Notes: generated by a model not told the origin, from the sequence alone. Counted from the first letter of the stretch, positions 27,809 through 37,168 are shown. The stretch: 64,000 bases of DNA from an uncultured Ruminiclostridium sp. (GCA_910579265.1 CAJTTE010000014.1:14384-78383), one strand, 5' to 3'. Numbers and translations are program-made.

Positions 27809-28354
27809 ATGACGGGACCGGTTGAAAAAAACTACTCTTTGGCTCTTTTTGACGCTGTAAACGAAGAAAACGAGGATCTCGCCGAAGCACGCAGGCAAAT
27901 ATGCTCGGTAAATGAAATAATAAGCGGATGCGAAGGCTTTATAAAGCTTATGGATTCACCGGCGGTTTCTTCGGAGGAAAAGCTTAACGTAATAAAGGAC
28001 ACCTTTGACGGTAAGCTCTCACGCTGCGTTTATAATTTTCTGTGCGTAGTTACCGAGGGTAAGAGATGGGATCGCTTTGACAAAATATGCGGAGAGTTTT
28101 CCGCACTTTGCAACGATAAGCTGGGCATCGCCCAGATCACTGTTACAACGGCATTCCCTCTTACCGAAGAACAGCGCGAAAAAGTGAAAAAGAAAATGGC
28201 TGATATCATCGGAAAGAATATCGAGATGTCGGAAAAAACCGACAAATCTTTAATGGGCGGCATCGTGGTAGACTATGGTGACACCCGTATGGACGGAAGC
28301 ATCAAGACTCGGCTTGAAGGCTTAAAGGACAGCTTTTCAAAGCTCATAAGCTGA
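27809..28354 (+). CDS. atpH: ATP synthase F1 subunit delta
   Basis: The 181-residue protein links the b stalk to the top of F1 alpha. The N-terminal helical domain carries YSLALFDAVNEENEDL, and the C-terminal part ends GGIVVDYGDTRMDGSIKTRL, which is the conserved delta/OSCP ending. Length and position are typical. AAAGGAGG lies at normal distance from the ATG. Confidence 0.93.
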   Translation: MTGPVEKNYSLALFDAVNEENEDLAEARRQICSVNEIISGCEGFIKLMDSPAVSSEEKLNVIKDTFDGKLSRCVYNFLCVVTEGKRWDRFDKICGEFSALCNDKLGIAQITVTTAFPLTEEQREKVKKKMADIIGKNIEMSEKTDKSLMGGIVVDYGDTRMDGSIKTRLEGLKDSFSKLIS

Positions 28355-28395
28355 TGCGTCGTCAACAAAGACCACCGAAAGGAGGAAGGTCATAA

Positions 28396-29910
28396 ATGGA
28401 ATTACGCCCCGAAGAAATAACGGGAATACTTAAAACAAGAATTAAAGAATTTGACAGTAAGATTTCCCTTACCGACACAGGTACGGTTGTAACCGTCGGT
28501 GACGGTATAGTAAGTATCCATGGTCTGGAAAACTGTATGATCAACGAACTGTTACAGTTTGATAACGGTGTGCAGTGTATGGCGCTCAACCTTGAACAAA
28601 GCTCCGTAGGCGCCGTTATGCTGGGACCCGATGACGATATCAAGGAGGGCGCCTCCGTAAAGCGTACCGGAAAGATCATCTCCGTACCTGTAGGAGAATC
28701 CCTGCTGGGAAGAGTTGTAAATCCCTTGGGAGAACCTATTGACGGAGCCGGAGCGATACTTACCGAAGAAAGAAGACCTATCGAAAAAATCGCCTCCGGT
28801 ATTATTACAAGAGAACCTGTAAGCGTACCGCTTCAAACCGGTATAAAGGCAATAGACAGTATGATCCCTATAGGAAGGGGTCAGCGTGAGCTTATTATCG
28901 GCGACAGACAGACAGGTAAAACGACCATTGCCGTAGATACCATAATAAATCAGAAGGATTCGGGGGTTATCTGTATCTATGTTGCAATAGGTCAGAAAGC
29001 TTCTACGGTTGCCACGGTTGTCGAACAGCTCAAGGCTGCCGGAGCAATGGATTATTCTATAGTTGTTTCCGCCGCCGCGTCCGAATTGGCTCCTTTGCAG
29101 TACATAGCTCCGTATTCGGGCTGCGCAATGGGCGAATACTTTATGGAAAAGGGCAAAGACGTCCTTATAGTATATGACGATCTTTCAAAACACGCGGTAG
29201 CTTACCGTGCTCTGTCCCTGCTCCTTAAAAGACCGCCGGGACGTGAAGCATATCCCGGAGACGTTTTCTATCTCCATTCGAGACTTCTCGAAAGAGCCGC
29301 CAACCTTACGGAGGAATACGGCGGAGGCTCCCTTACCGCTCTTCCCATTATCGAAACACAGGCGGGCGACGTTTCGGCGTATATCCCCACTAATGTTATC
29401 TCCATTACGGACGGACAGATATTCCTTGAAACCGAGCTTTTCAACAGCGGCGTAAGACCCGCCGTAAACCCCGGTATCTCGGTATCCCGTGTAGGCGGTA
29501 ACGCACAGATAAAGGCGATGAAAAAGGTATCCGGCTCCCTTAAGCTCGAATACTCACAGTACAGAGAGCTTCAGGCGTTCTCCCAGTTCGGCTCCGATCT
29601 TGACGCTGATACCAAATCAAGACTTGCCAAGGGTGAACGTATAGTTGAGCTGTTGAAGCAGCCCCAGGGTTCTCCGTTAAAAGTTGAGGATCAGGTTATC
29701 ATAATCTATGCGGTAACAAATGATTATCTTAAAAATGTCCCCACCTCGGCAATGGCTGAATATCAGAAAACCCTGCTTGAAGAGATACATGATAAATACG
29801 GCGACATAGCCGACGGTATCAAGAACGAAAAGGTTATCTCCCCCGAGAATGAGGAGAAGCTGAAATCCGTGCTTGCTTCCTTTACCGATGAATTTGTAAA
29901 GAGTCTTTAA
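28396..29910 (+). CDS. atpA: ATP synthase F1 subunit alpha
   Basis: The regulatory nucleotide-binding subunit of F1, 504 residues. Walker A is GDRQTGKTT (169-177), VIVYDD-like DVLIVYDDLSKHA forms Walker B, and the family signature PAVNPGISVSRVGG is present, with the Arg finger in SVSRVGG. A GAAAGGAGGAAGG ribosome-binding site precedes the ATG. No unusual residues were noted. Confidence 0.97.
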   Translation: MELRPEEITGILKTRIKEFDSKISLTDTGTVVTVGDGIVSIHGLENCMINELLQFDNGVQCMALNLEQSSVGAVMLGPDDDIKEGASVKRTGKIISVPVGESLLGRVVNPLGEPIDGAGAILTEERRPIEKIASGIITREPVSVPLQTGIKAIDSMIPIGRGQRELIIGDRQTGKTTIAVDTIINQKDSGVICIYVAIGQKASTVATVVEQLKAAGAMDYSIVVSAAASELAPLQYIAPYSGCAMGEYFMEKGKDVLIVYDDLSKHAVAYRALSLLLKRPPGREAYPGDVFYLHSRLLERAANLTEEYGGGSLTALPIIETQAGDVSAYIPTNVISITDGQIFLETELFNSGVRPAVNPGISVSRVGGNAQIKAMKKVSGSLKLEYSQYRELQAFSQFGSDLDADTKSRLAKGERIVELLKQPQGSPLKVEDQVIIIYAVTNDYLKNVPTSAMAEYQKTLLEEIHDKYGDIADGIKNEKVISPENEEKLKSVLASFTDEFVKSL

Positions 29911-29935
29911 TTAAAAAATAAGAAAGGATTTTCTT

Positions 29936-30184
29936 ATGTGGATAATGGACTGTGAAAGAAAGATGCTGATCGATGCGAAATATTTCAGCATAAACAAAAT
30001 CATAGGCGGAGGCAAGGCTAAAAAATGGGCCATCCACGCTTATTCACAGACATCTGCTGCGATAACTCTTACCGGAGTTATCTGTGCATGTTTTTCCGAC
30101 GAGGACAGGGCGATAGCCGAGCTTGAAAAGGTAGCCGCCTTCGCGGAGGAAAATCCCGGAAAAGTTTACAAATTCAGTAAGTAA
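29936..30184 (+). CDS. Small unknown protein inserted in the ATP synthase operon (82 aa)
   Basis: The product starts MWIMDCERKMLIDAKYFSIN and contains a Gly/Lys patch (IIGGGKAKKW), a Thr/Ala-rich stretch and a C-terminal helix (DEDRAIAELEKVAAFAEEN). It appears soluble. AGAAAGGA sits at normal distance, and it starts 26 nt after atpA. I recognise no family tied to ATP synthase; similar short proteins with an EExxAxxELExI helix occur elsewhere in Clostridia, from memory. A regulatory or accessory role for F1 is possible, but it may be a passenger. Confidence 0.7.
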   Translation: MWIMDCERKMLIDAKYFSINKIIGGGKAKKWAIHAYSQTSAAITLTGVICACFSDEDRAIAELEKVAAFAEENPGKVYKFSK

Positions 30185-30260
30185 AAGGAATTAAAACCTG
30201 ACAACAGGTAAAAAATAAAGGCAAAGATTTTTTGCAGTTGAGAAAGGACGGTAACAAATA

Positions 30261-30380
30261 ATGAAAAAAGCCGCTTTAGCCATCAGCATTGTGGCACTGT
30301 CAATTTCGGTGCTCAATTTAGCGTTTTCCCTGCTGTGCTTCTTCTGCAAGGAAAACATTTTGCCGAAAAAATACTATTAA
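30261..30380 (+). CDS. 39-aa single-pass membrane protein in the ATP synthase operon
   Basis: The frame encodes MKKAALAISIVALSISVLN, then a hydrophobic Cys-containing stretch and a Lys/Tyr tail (LPKKYY). One transmembrane helix spans about 5-30. AAAGGA lies 12 nt before the ATG and the stop is 15 nt before atpG. The short size is below common annotation cut-offs. The location and clean ribosome-binding site argue for a real gene; the function is unknown. Confidence 0.65.
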   Translation: MKKAALAISIVALSISVLNLAFSLLCFFCKENILPKKYY

Positions 30381-30395
30381 GGATTTGGTTGATAT

Positions 30396-31253
30396 ATGGC
30401 ATCAGGAAATATGAAGGCGATAAAACGCCGCATAAAGAGCGTCGGCTCGACCATGCAGATCACCAAAGCGATGGAGCTTGTATCCTCAAGTAAGCTGAGA
30501 AAGGCTAAGGAAAAAGCCGAAGCCGGCAGACCTTACTTTGAAAAGCTGTACGAGATGATGACCGAAATAGCTGAATCAAAAAAAGACTTCACGTCGCCGT
30601 TTACGGAAAAACGGGATGTGGAAAACCGGCTGTTTATAGTTATCGCAGGAGACAGAGGCCTTGCGGGAGGATATAACAGCAATCTTCTTAAAATGGCTTT
30701 GGCGGAGGGAGAAAACGGTAAAAATCCGCCTAAGATCATTGCTATAGGAAAAAAATCCATCGAGTTTTTTGAAAAGCGCGGATTTGAGCTTACGGGCAGG
30801 TATCCCTTGTTGGCGGAAACTGCTAAAACCGCCGACTGCGCCGATATTGCGACCATCGCCATTGAAATGTTTAAAAAAGGCGAGGTGGATCAGGTAAAGA
30901 TCTTCTATACCACATTCGTTTCCCCGTTAGTGCAAAATCCGATCTCCATGGACATTCTGCCCATATACCGGGACGAAGACGGCGAGGAGGTACCTTCGCT
31001 TATCACCTATGACCCATCCCCGGAGGCGGTGTTTAACCGTATAGTACCTAAATTTACTATGAGTTTGATTTATTGCGCGCTCAGCGATTCATATGCATCG
31101 GAGCAGTCCGCAAGGCGCAACGCTATGGAGAGCGCTACCGATAATGCGGAAAAGATGACCGAAGAGCTGAGCTTAAAATACAATCGTGCAAGACAGGAAA
31201 AAATCACGAATGAAATCAATGAGATTGTATCAGGCGCTAACGCATTACAATAA
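30396..31253 (+). CDS. atpG: ATP synthase F1 subunit gamma
   Basis: The central rotor shaft, 285 residues. The N-terminal helix has IKRRIKSVGSTMQITKAMEL, VIAGDRGLAGGYN marks the globular domain, and the C-terminal helix has RRNAMESATDNAEKM and QEKITNEINEIVSGA. These are the usual family signatures at both ends. The start has AAGGA at normal distance. Confidence 0.96.
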   Translation: MASGNMKAIKRRIKSVGSTMQITKAMELVSSSKLRKAKEKAEAGRPYFEKLYEMMTEIAESKKDFTSPFTEKRDVENRLFIVIAGDRGLAGGYNSNLLKMALAEGENGKNPPKIIAIGKKSIEFFEKRGFELTGRYPLLAETAKTADCADIATIAIEMFKKGEVDQVKIFYTTFVSPLVQNPISMDILPIYRDEDGEEVPSLITYDPSPEAVFNRIVPKFTMSLIYCALSDSYASEQSARRNAMESATDNAEKMTEELSLKYNRARQEKITNEINEIVSGANALQ

Positions 31254-31300
31254 GCACTGTGCTTAAAGTACAGATTAACTAAAAGAAAGGCATTACGGAT

Positions 31301-32704
31301 ATGTCAGAAAACAAACAAAATATCGGCACTGTGGTGCAGGTAATCGGCGCAGTGCTGGACATAAAGTTTCCCCAGGACAGCCTCCCCGCACTGCTTAATG
31401 CCATAGAGATAGACCTGAACGGCAAAAAGCTGGTTGTGGAGGTAGCCCAGCATATCGGTGACGATCTTGTTCGCTGTATAGCTATGGGAAGCACCGACGG
31501 ACTGGTAAGAGGCACTAAAGCCGTAGATACCGGAAAATCCATCACCGTACCCGTTGGAAAAGAAACGCTGGGAAGAATTTTTAACCTGCTTGGAGAAGCG
31601 GTTGACAATAAGCCTGATCCCCAAACAGACGAGCGTTGGGAGATCCACCGCAAGCCGCCTCAGTATGAGGAGCTGGCCGCCTCAAACGAAGTTTTGGAAA
31701 CAGGGATCAAGGTAGTCGATCTTATAGCGCCGTACCTTAAGGGCGGTAAGATCGGTCTTTTCGGCGGTGCGGGCGTCGGAAAAACCGTACTTATAATGGA
31801 ACTTATAAATAACGTAGCCAAGCAGCACGGCGGTCTCTCGGTATTCACCGGCGTAGGCGAGCGTACCCGTGAGGGTAACGACCTGTACCGCGAAATGATG
31901 GAATCGGGAGTTATCAATAAAACCGCTCTTGTTTACGGTCAGATGAACGAACCCCCGGGAGCCAGAATGAGAGTCGCTCTGTCAGGCTTAACCATGGCGG
32001 AATACTTCCGTGATAAAGAAGGTCAGGATGTGCTCCTCTTTATCGATAACATATTCAGATTTACACAGGCCGGATCGGAGGTATCGGCTCTGCTGGGACG
32101 CATGCCCTCTGCCGTAGGTTATCAGCCCACGCTGGCTACTGAAATGGGCGCGCTTCAGGAAAGAATAACCTCAACCTCTAAAGGCTCCATTACTTCGGTA
32201 CAGGCCGTGTACGTTCCTGCGGATGACCTTACCGACCCCGCTCCCGCTACTACATTTGCTCACTTGGATGCTACGACGGTTCTTTCCCGTAATATAGCTT
32301 CTCTGGGTATCTACCCTGCGGTAGATCCTCTGGAAAGCACCTCGAGAATACTTGCTCCCGAAATAGTAGGTCAGGAGCATTATGAAGTTGCGAGAGCGGT
32401 TCAGGGTATTCTTCAGAGATATAACGAGCTTCAGGATATTATTGCAATTCTTGGTATGGACGAACTTTCCGACGAAGATAAGCTCACCGTCGCAAGAGCC
32501 AGAAAGATTCAGCGTTTCCTTTCGCAGCCCTTCTCCGTAGCCGAACAGTTTACCGGATATGAAGGAAAGTACGTACCGCTTAAGGAAACAATACGCGGAT
32601 TTAAGGAAATTCTTGAAGGCAAGCACGATGATCTTCCCGAATCGGCGTTCCTCTTCGTAGGCACGATAGACGAAGCTGTGGAAAAAGCTAAGTCAATGAA
32701 GTAA
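31301..32704 (+). CDS. atpD: ATP synthase F1 subunit beta
   Basis: The catalytic subunit of F1, 467 residues. Walker A is GGAGVGKT (155-162), the catalytic Glu is in GERTREGND (Glu187), Walker B is DVLLFIDNIFRF, and the DELSDED loop stands where family members have DELSEED. No deviation at catalytic residues. It lies between gamma and epsilon as normal. Confidence 0.98.
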   Translation: MSENKQNIGTVVQVIGAVLDIKFPQDSLPALLNAIEIDLNGKKLVVEVAQHIGDDLVRCIAMGSTDGLVRGTKAVDTGKSITVPVGKETLGRIFNLLGEAVDNKPDPQTDERWEIHRKPPQYEELAASNEVLETGIKVVDLIAPYLKGGKIGLFGGAGVGKTVLIMELINNVAKQHGGLSVFTGVGERTREGNDLYREMMESGVINKTALVYGQMNEPPGARMRVALSGLTMAEYFRDKEGQDVLLFIDNIFRFTQAGSEVSALLGRMPSAVGYQPTLATEMGALQERITSTSKGSITSVQAVYVPADDLTDPAPATTFAHLDATTVLSRNIASLGIYPAVDPLESTSRILAPEIVGQEHYEVARAVQGILQRYNELQDIIAILGMDELSDEDKLTVARARKIQRFLSQPFSVAEQFTGYEGKYVPLKETIRGFKEILEGKHDDLPESAFLFVGTIDEAVEKAKSMK

Positions 32705-32717
32705 GGGGGAGTGACAA

Positions 32718-33122
32718 ATGACACCCTTTAATCTGCAAATACTTACTCCCGATAAACTTTTTTTCGACGGAGAAACGGATAACCTTATTGTCAGAACCAC
32801 CGTAGGTGATAAGGGGATTCTGGCACGGCATGAAGAATATGTGGCGGCATTGCCTATCGGAAAATTAAAGGTAAAGCTTAACGGACAATTCCGTATTGCG
32901 GCTGTTTCCGAGGGCACGGTAAAGGTGAGCCGCGACAAAACCGTTATCCTTGTCCAGAGCTGTGAATGGGCTGACGAAATAGACGTGGACAGAGCGAAAA
33001 CCGCGAAAGCCAAGGCCGAGGAACGCATGAAGCTGGCGGAAAAAAATAATAAGGACTATCTGCTGGCGGAATATAAGCTTAAAAGAGCAATAAACAGGAT
33101 CGAAACCTGGAATATGAAGTAA
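32718..33122 (+). CDS. atpC: ATP synthase F1 subunit epsilon
   Basis: The 134-residue protein has the N-terminal beta-sandwich (TPFNLQILTPDKLFF, GILARHEEYVAALPIGKL) and two C-terminal helices (RAKTAKAKAEERMKLAE and YKLKRAINRIETW). Epsilon can inhibit ATP hydrolysis by extending these helices. It is the last subunit gene. There is no strong terminator directly behind it, only a dyad about 90 nt further on. Confidence 0.94.
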   Translation: MTPFNLQILTPDKLFFDGETDNLIVRTTVGDKGILARHEEYVAALPIGKLKVKLNGQFRIAAVSEGTVKVSRDKTVILVQSCEWADEIDVDRAKTAKAKAEERMKLAEKNNKDYLLAEYKLKRAINRIETWNMK

Positions 33123-33213
33123 AAAATACTTAATAATAGTTTTTGTTCTTTATTCGAGCTATCCGAGATATACCCGAGTCTGTATTTATTAAATAGAATA
33201 TTTCATATCGGAA

Positions 33214-33243
33214 ATGCGCAGTACACGATAGTATACTGCGCAT
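33214..33243. other. Perfect dyad after the ATP synthase operon
   Basis: ATGCGCAGTA and TACTGCGCAT are perfect 10-bp arms around 10 nt. It could be a weak terminator of the ATP operon or an operator for the next cassette. No U-run follows on the plus strand. Confidence 0.5.
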
Positions 33244-33352
33244 ATCACCGCGAAAAAAATGATTTGTTAAGCATTCAATAAATACAGTGCGAAAAGTTAA
33301 AAAAAAGCTTTCTCGCATACAAAAAATAATTAAAAGGAAAGGATTTTAAATT

Positions 33353-33847
33353 ATGAAAGGATTAACCAAGACTTTTATAAAACTTGTTTGTGCATCAATC
33401 GCTTCCGTTACGGTTTTAACTGCCGCATCCGTTGTTTCGTCGGAAGGCTTTAAAAGCGCGAGAGCAGGATTGAAGCCGGGTGCGGCAGACGGTATTTGGA
33501 GAGGAACATTTTACACCGACGATGTGGCTACATATGCCAATACGTTTAACGATCCTTATTATTATTCCGTTTTTGTAAACGGCAGAATGACAAGAGTAAC
33601 CGCAAAAAACGATTACAAAACAAATTATAAATATGCGTCCGTAAGTCTAACCAATACTGACAGTAAAACATATTATACCTCGGCGCCTTTGACTGATGCT
33701 AATAAACAAATTTTAACTGTTACAGGAGATTACAGCGGAACCATTCTTAAAGGGTTCTATTACGCATATATTCAGAACGGAACAGGGGCAAATTCAGAAA
33801 TAATGACGAGCAGCGCGATCCAGGTTTTATTGCCACAAGACAAATAA
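33353..33847 (+). CDS. Secreted 164-aa protein beside an ABC transporter cassette
   Basis: The first 28 or so residues form a Sec signal (Lys-containing N-region, VCASIASVTVLTAASVV core). The mature part is rich in Tyr, Thr, Asn and aromatic residues, with DGIWRGTFYTDDVATYAN, DPYYYSVFV and ILKGFYYAYIQNGTGAN, suggestive of a beta-sandwich. I do not recognise the family. A signal-bearing short protein followed by two permeases and an ATPase recalls lactococcin-972-type bacteriocin loci, but the hallmark sequence is not evident. AAAGGAAAGGA precedes the ATG. It could be a bacteriocin-like toxin, a ligand of the permeases, or an envelope protein. Confidence 0.6.
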   Translation: MKGLTKTFIKLVCASIASVTVLTAASVVSSEGFKSARAGLKPGAADGIWRGTFYTDDVATYANTFNDPYYYSVFVNGRMTRVTAKNDYKTNYKYASVSLTNTDSKTYYTSAPLTDANKQILTVTGDYSGTILKGFYYAYIQNGTGANSEIMTSSAIQVLLPQDK

Positions 33848-33908
33848 TCTGGTTAAGCTAATATGCGTCTAATTAGTAAATGATCAATCAATAAAACGGT
33901 GAGGCGTT

Positions 33909-35057
33909 ATGTTTAAGAAGTACCTTATAAACAACATAAAAAAAAGATTTTTACAATACATAGCTATAGTTCTGTGTCAATTGCTGCTGGTTATGATCGC
34001 ACTATCCGCCAGCGGTATATTACTCGACAGCTTAGCGAAGGAGCGGGATGATACTGTTAAAACCTTCAAATTTACCTTTACTAAAAGCGTATATGTATGC
34101 GATATTTACGATAAAGTGACGACGCTTTTTTCCGAGAGCCCATGTGACATCAAATATGCGCTTTTTGGCGTGCGCTCTGACAAGGATTCCGATTCAATGA
34201 ACAATTTTGACGAAGACGGCTTCTATACTCACCCGCGATGGATATATATGTTTCCAAGCTATCGGCATTTACAAAATTTTATGGATAATTTAGATACTCC
34301 TGCGGAGGCTTTACCCACGGAGGAACAATTTGACCGTCATGAGAGGGTCGTTATACTCGAAAGCGGTTACTTAGGCGCGACGGATGACGGCAAACCCGTT
34401 CGTTATAAATATACCGATGAAAACCATATAATTATCGAGGGAGAGGAATACCTGATCACCGGCTCTCATTCGGGAGGTAACAGTATTATACTGTTTGGTC
34501 CGGATCAAAAAACCCTGATGACTCGCAGTATCACGTTTACAATCATCGATATCCCTAACCAGAAACAGATAGACGAGATAGAAAACTTATTCCGCAGAAT
34601 TTTCCAGGATGATTTCGAATTTTCTGCAGATAAGATCCCCGAGTTTCAGACTCTTCTTGACGTCCGTCTTAATGCCGCGAATATAATAATAACTTTTTTC
34701 ACGATCTTCTTAACGGTATTTAACATTATTCTGATCTATAATCAGATGATTTTATGCCGTAAAACGGAGATCGCCGTATATAGCTTTTGCGGATTTAAAA
34801 AGAGCGTTTGTATTCTATACGGCCTGGCGGAGCTTTTAATTATTTCCGTTTTCTCCTCCGTCGTTTCATGTATTATTTTTGACTACGCTGTTAAGCCGCT
34901 TCTTAATAAATATTACAGCACCTTTTTTATAATGTTCTCTCCCGACTATTATACCGTGTTTGTTCTCGGTTATATTATTTTCTCCGTCCTGCTGTTTTTT
35001 ACATTTATCGTCCCGACCCTTAAAAAATCCGTCTGCGAACAATTGCGCAGTATTTAG
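33909..35057 (+). CDS. FtsX/MacB-like ABC permease A
   Basis: This 382-residue protein has one N-terminal membrane helix (about 15-37), an extracytoplasmic domain of about 220 residues, then three C-terminal helices (about 260-285, 305-330, 345-370). That is the MacB/FtsX permease topology. These permeases usually work by mechanotransmission across the membrane and not by transport through it. It lies 61 nt after the secreted-protein gene and is followed, after AGGAGG, by a second permease. It probably forms a heterodimer with that permease. It may confer immunity or export lipoproteins or peptides. Confidence 0.72.
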   Translation: MFKKYLINNIKKRFLQYIAIVLCQLLLVMIALSASGILLDSLAKERDDTVKTFKFTFTKSVYVCDIYDKVTTLFSESPCDIKYALFGVRSDKDSDSMNNFDEDGFYTHPRWIYMFPSYRHLQNFMDNLDTPAEALPTEEQFDRHERVVILESGYLGATDDGKPVRYKYTDENHIIIEGEEYLITGSHSGGNSIILFGPDQKTLMTRSITFTIIDIPNQKQIDEIENLFRRIFQDDFEFSADKIPEFQTLLDVRLNAANIIITFFTIFLTVFNIILIYNQMILCRKTEIAVYSFCGFKKSVCILYGLAELLIISVFSSVVSCIIFDYAVKPLLNKYYSTFFIMFSPDYYTVFVLGYIIFSVLLFFTFIVPTLKKSVCEQLRSI

Positions 35058-35065
35058 GAGGCCCT

Positions 35066-36199
35066 ATGAATACGCTTAAATTGGCTTTTATTTCCCTCGG
35101 GAAGAAAATTTTAATTTTGGTTCTGATTATTTTAGAGCTTACCGCTTTATTTATGACGGAAATATATATGATAAACGCTCTCGAAGAACGATCGATCCTT
35201 AATGCACCATATAGTAAGCTTTTAAACGAAAACTGCTTTGTTGTATATGACAGCAAGTATATCCAGAAAATAATGGAGAATCAGAAACTTACCATGACGG
35301 AATCTCATAATGAGTTGCTGAAAGATCTGAAAGGGGATTATCAGGTTTATGACACTATGCATGTCAACACGGATTTATATCATATTGTTTCGGTCAACGA
35401 TGATATTTATAAAGCGTTAAAGCTTCCTCTAAGCTCCGGAAGCTACGGTACGGAAAAAAATTCGGCCGTTGCTTCAAAAACGGTCCCCAAGGGAAACCTT
35501 GCTGTTCAAACTGCCGATGGTTCATTGGAATTAAACATTTGCGGCACTCTGACGGAAAACACCTACATTCCCAGTACATCGTCATATAATATTGACATGA
35601 CAATAAATGACTTGTATTTCCCGACTTATATCGATAATTTAATTATAACCAACAGAAGCGCGATCAAGGGATTTGAAGATCAGTTCACATGTAACATCGG
35701 ATTTTTAATAGTATTTAAATCCGATATAGAAGAAAACGTTAATCTTTTAAAATCAAAAGCAGATGTGCTGGACGGACCGACCTTTGCCGAAAATACGAGG
35801 AAAGCTCTTAATGATGATTTAAGAAACTTTCTTCCTCTTTTATGTTGCCTTATACTGATCGTGATTATCGGAATTGTTTGTGTTTCCCTTACGATATTTA
35901 ATGAGAACCGATATAGTAACGGGGTGCTGTGGCTTTGCGGATATTCAAAGGCAAGAATACTCGCTGTGCATGCCCAAAGCATTATAATATTGCCGATTAT
36001 ATCGTTAATCGTATCGGCTCTTGCGATTTTGATCTTTAAACTGATAAACTCCGAATTCGTGACAAATATAAGATTTACTCTTCCATGTTTTGCTTCTGCA
36101 CTGATTACATGCTTTTTCCTTTTGATTGTTTCAATGGCAGTTCCAATGATAAAAACCGCAGGAAAATCTCCTGTTGAATATTTAGGGAGGTCAAAATGA
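35066..36199 (+). CDS. FtsX/MacB-like ABC permease B
   Basis: Similar topology to permease A: an N-terminal helix (about 12-33), an outside domain, and three C-terminal helices (about 255-280, 305-330, 340-365), with SLTIFNENRYSNGVLWLCGY between the second and third helices. Sequence identity to permease A is low. It ends in AAAATGA, overlapping the ATPase start by four bases, so the two are coupled. The lack of MacB periplasmic motifs suggests a Gram-positive bacteriocin-resistance or lipoprotein-type system. Confidence 0.7.
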   Translation: MNTLKLAFISLGKKILILVLIILELTALFMTEIYMINALEERSILNAPYSKLLNENCFVVYDSKYIQKIMENQKLTMTESHNELLKDLKGDYQVYDTMHVNTDLYHIVSVNDDIYKALKLPLSSGSYGTEKNSAVASKTVPKGNLAVQTADGSLELNICGTLTENTYIPSTSSYNIDMTINDLYFPTYIDNLIITNRSAIKGFEDQFTCNIGFLIVFKSDIEENVNLLKSKADVLDGPTFAENTRKALNDDLRNFLPLLCCLILIVIIGIVCVSLTIFNENRYSNGVLWLCGYSKARILAVHAQSIIILPIISLIVSALAILIFKLINSEFVTNIRFTLPCFASALITCFFLLIVSMAVPMIKTAGKSPVEYLGRSK

Positions 36200-36861
36200 T
36201 TGAACTGAAAAATATCAGAAAAGTCTATAATCCGAAAAAACGCAATCAATTTACCGCTTTACAAGACATTACGCTTTCAATTGATAAAGGAACCTTTGCT
36301 GCCGTAGTCGGTGAATCGGGATCCGGAAAATCGACGCTCCTTCATATTATAGGATTACTGGATTATTTTACCGAAGGTGAATATTTATTAGACGGCTGTA
36401 ATGTTATGGAAAAAAGCGACTCATCGCTTGCAAAGCTCAGAGCAAAAGAGATAGGATTTATAAAACAGGATTTTGCATTGATAGAAAATTATTCGGCTCT
36501 GGATAATGTAATGCTGCCGCTGTACCCTGTTAAAGCCGGCAATAAACGAAGTAAAGCGGTCAACATAATGGAAATGTTAGGAATAGCCAACTTGGCGGAC
36601 AAACAAGTATCCCAGCTTTCCGGAGGTGAGAAACAGCGCGTAGCAATTGCAAGAGCAATAGTTACTTCTCCTAAAATTATTCTCGCGGACGAGCCCACCG
36701 GTTCTCTTGATTCAAAAACCGGGAATGATATTTTTAATATTTTGTCCGAACTTAATAAATCGGGAATGACGGTATTAATGGTAACACACGATAATAATCT
36801 GGCCCGGAAATGCGAAAAAATAATTACCATTAAAGACGGAAGATTGTCCTCAGTTACATAA
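36196..36861 (+). CDS. ABC transporter ATP-binding protein (MacB/LolD type)
   Basis: A 221-residue stand-alone ATPase with Walker A GESGSGKST, Q-loop IKQDFALIENY, signature LSGGEKQRVAIARAI, Walker B ILADEPTGSLD and the switch His in VTHD. All catalytic residues are intact. It powers the two preceding permeases and is the final gene of the cassette, followed by a rho-independent terminator. Confidence 0.92.
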   Translation: MIELKNIRKVYNPKKRNQFTALQDITLSIDKGTFAAVVGESGSGKSTLLHIIGLLDYFTEGEYLLDGCNVMEKSDSSLAKLRAKEIGFIKQDFALIENYSALDNVMLPLYPVKAGNKRSKAVNIMEMLGIANLADKQVSQLSGGEKQRVAIARAIVTSPKIILADEPTGSLDSKTGNDIFNILSELNKSGMTVLMVTHDNNLARKCEKIITIKDGRLSSVT

Positions 36862-36940
36862 AGCTGATGAAGCCCGTACCATAACATATCTGAAGACCTC
36901 ACTGATTCCGGACGATCGCCTTAAATATCGTGAAACAAAA

Positions 36941-36976
36941 AAGCCGCCGCTGTATTTATAAGCGGCAGCTTTTTGT
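36941..36976 (+). terminator. Terminator of the ABC cassette
   Basis: AAGCCGCCGCT pairs with AGCGGCAGCTTTTT with one mismatch and is followed by a T-run. It lies about 80 nt past the ATPase stop. Confidence 0.8.
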
Positions 36977-36989
36977 TTGTTCGAAATCA

Positions 36990-37168
36990 GGACTTGTATG
37001 AAAACAAAGCAAATTAATACAATTTTATTAAAAAGCGAGGCAATTTTAAGGAAAGAAACGGAGAAATACGAAGGCTTTTGGTAATTATCCCAAAGGGATG
37101 ATCATCTGCATTTTGACGTGGAAAGCGTCCGCTGTTAATTGTGTATTTTGCGGCTTTTCAGATAGCCT
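36990..37168. mobile_element. R2 MITE-like element, inverted
   Basis: It starts GGACTTGTATGAAAACAAAG, includes GGAGAAATACGAAGGC and CCCAAAGGGATGATCAT, and ends TTTTGCGGCTTTTCAGATAGCC. The order of blocks is that of R2 read from the other strand. Confidence 0.7.
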
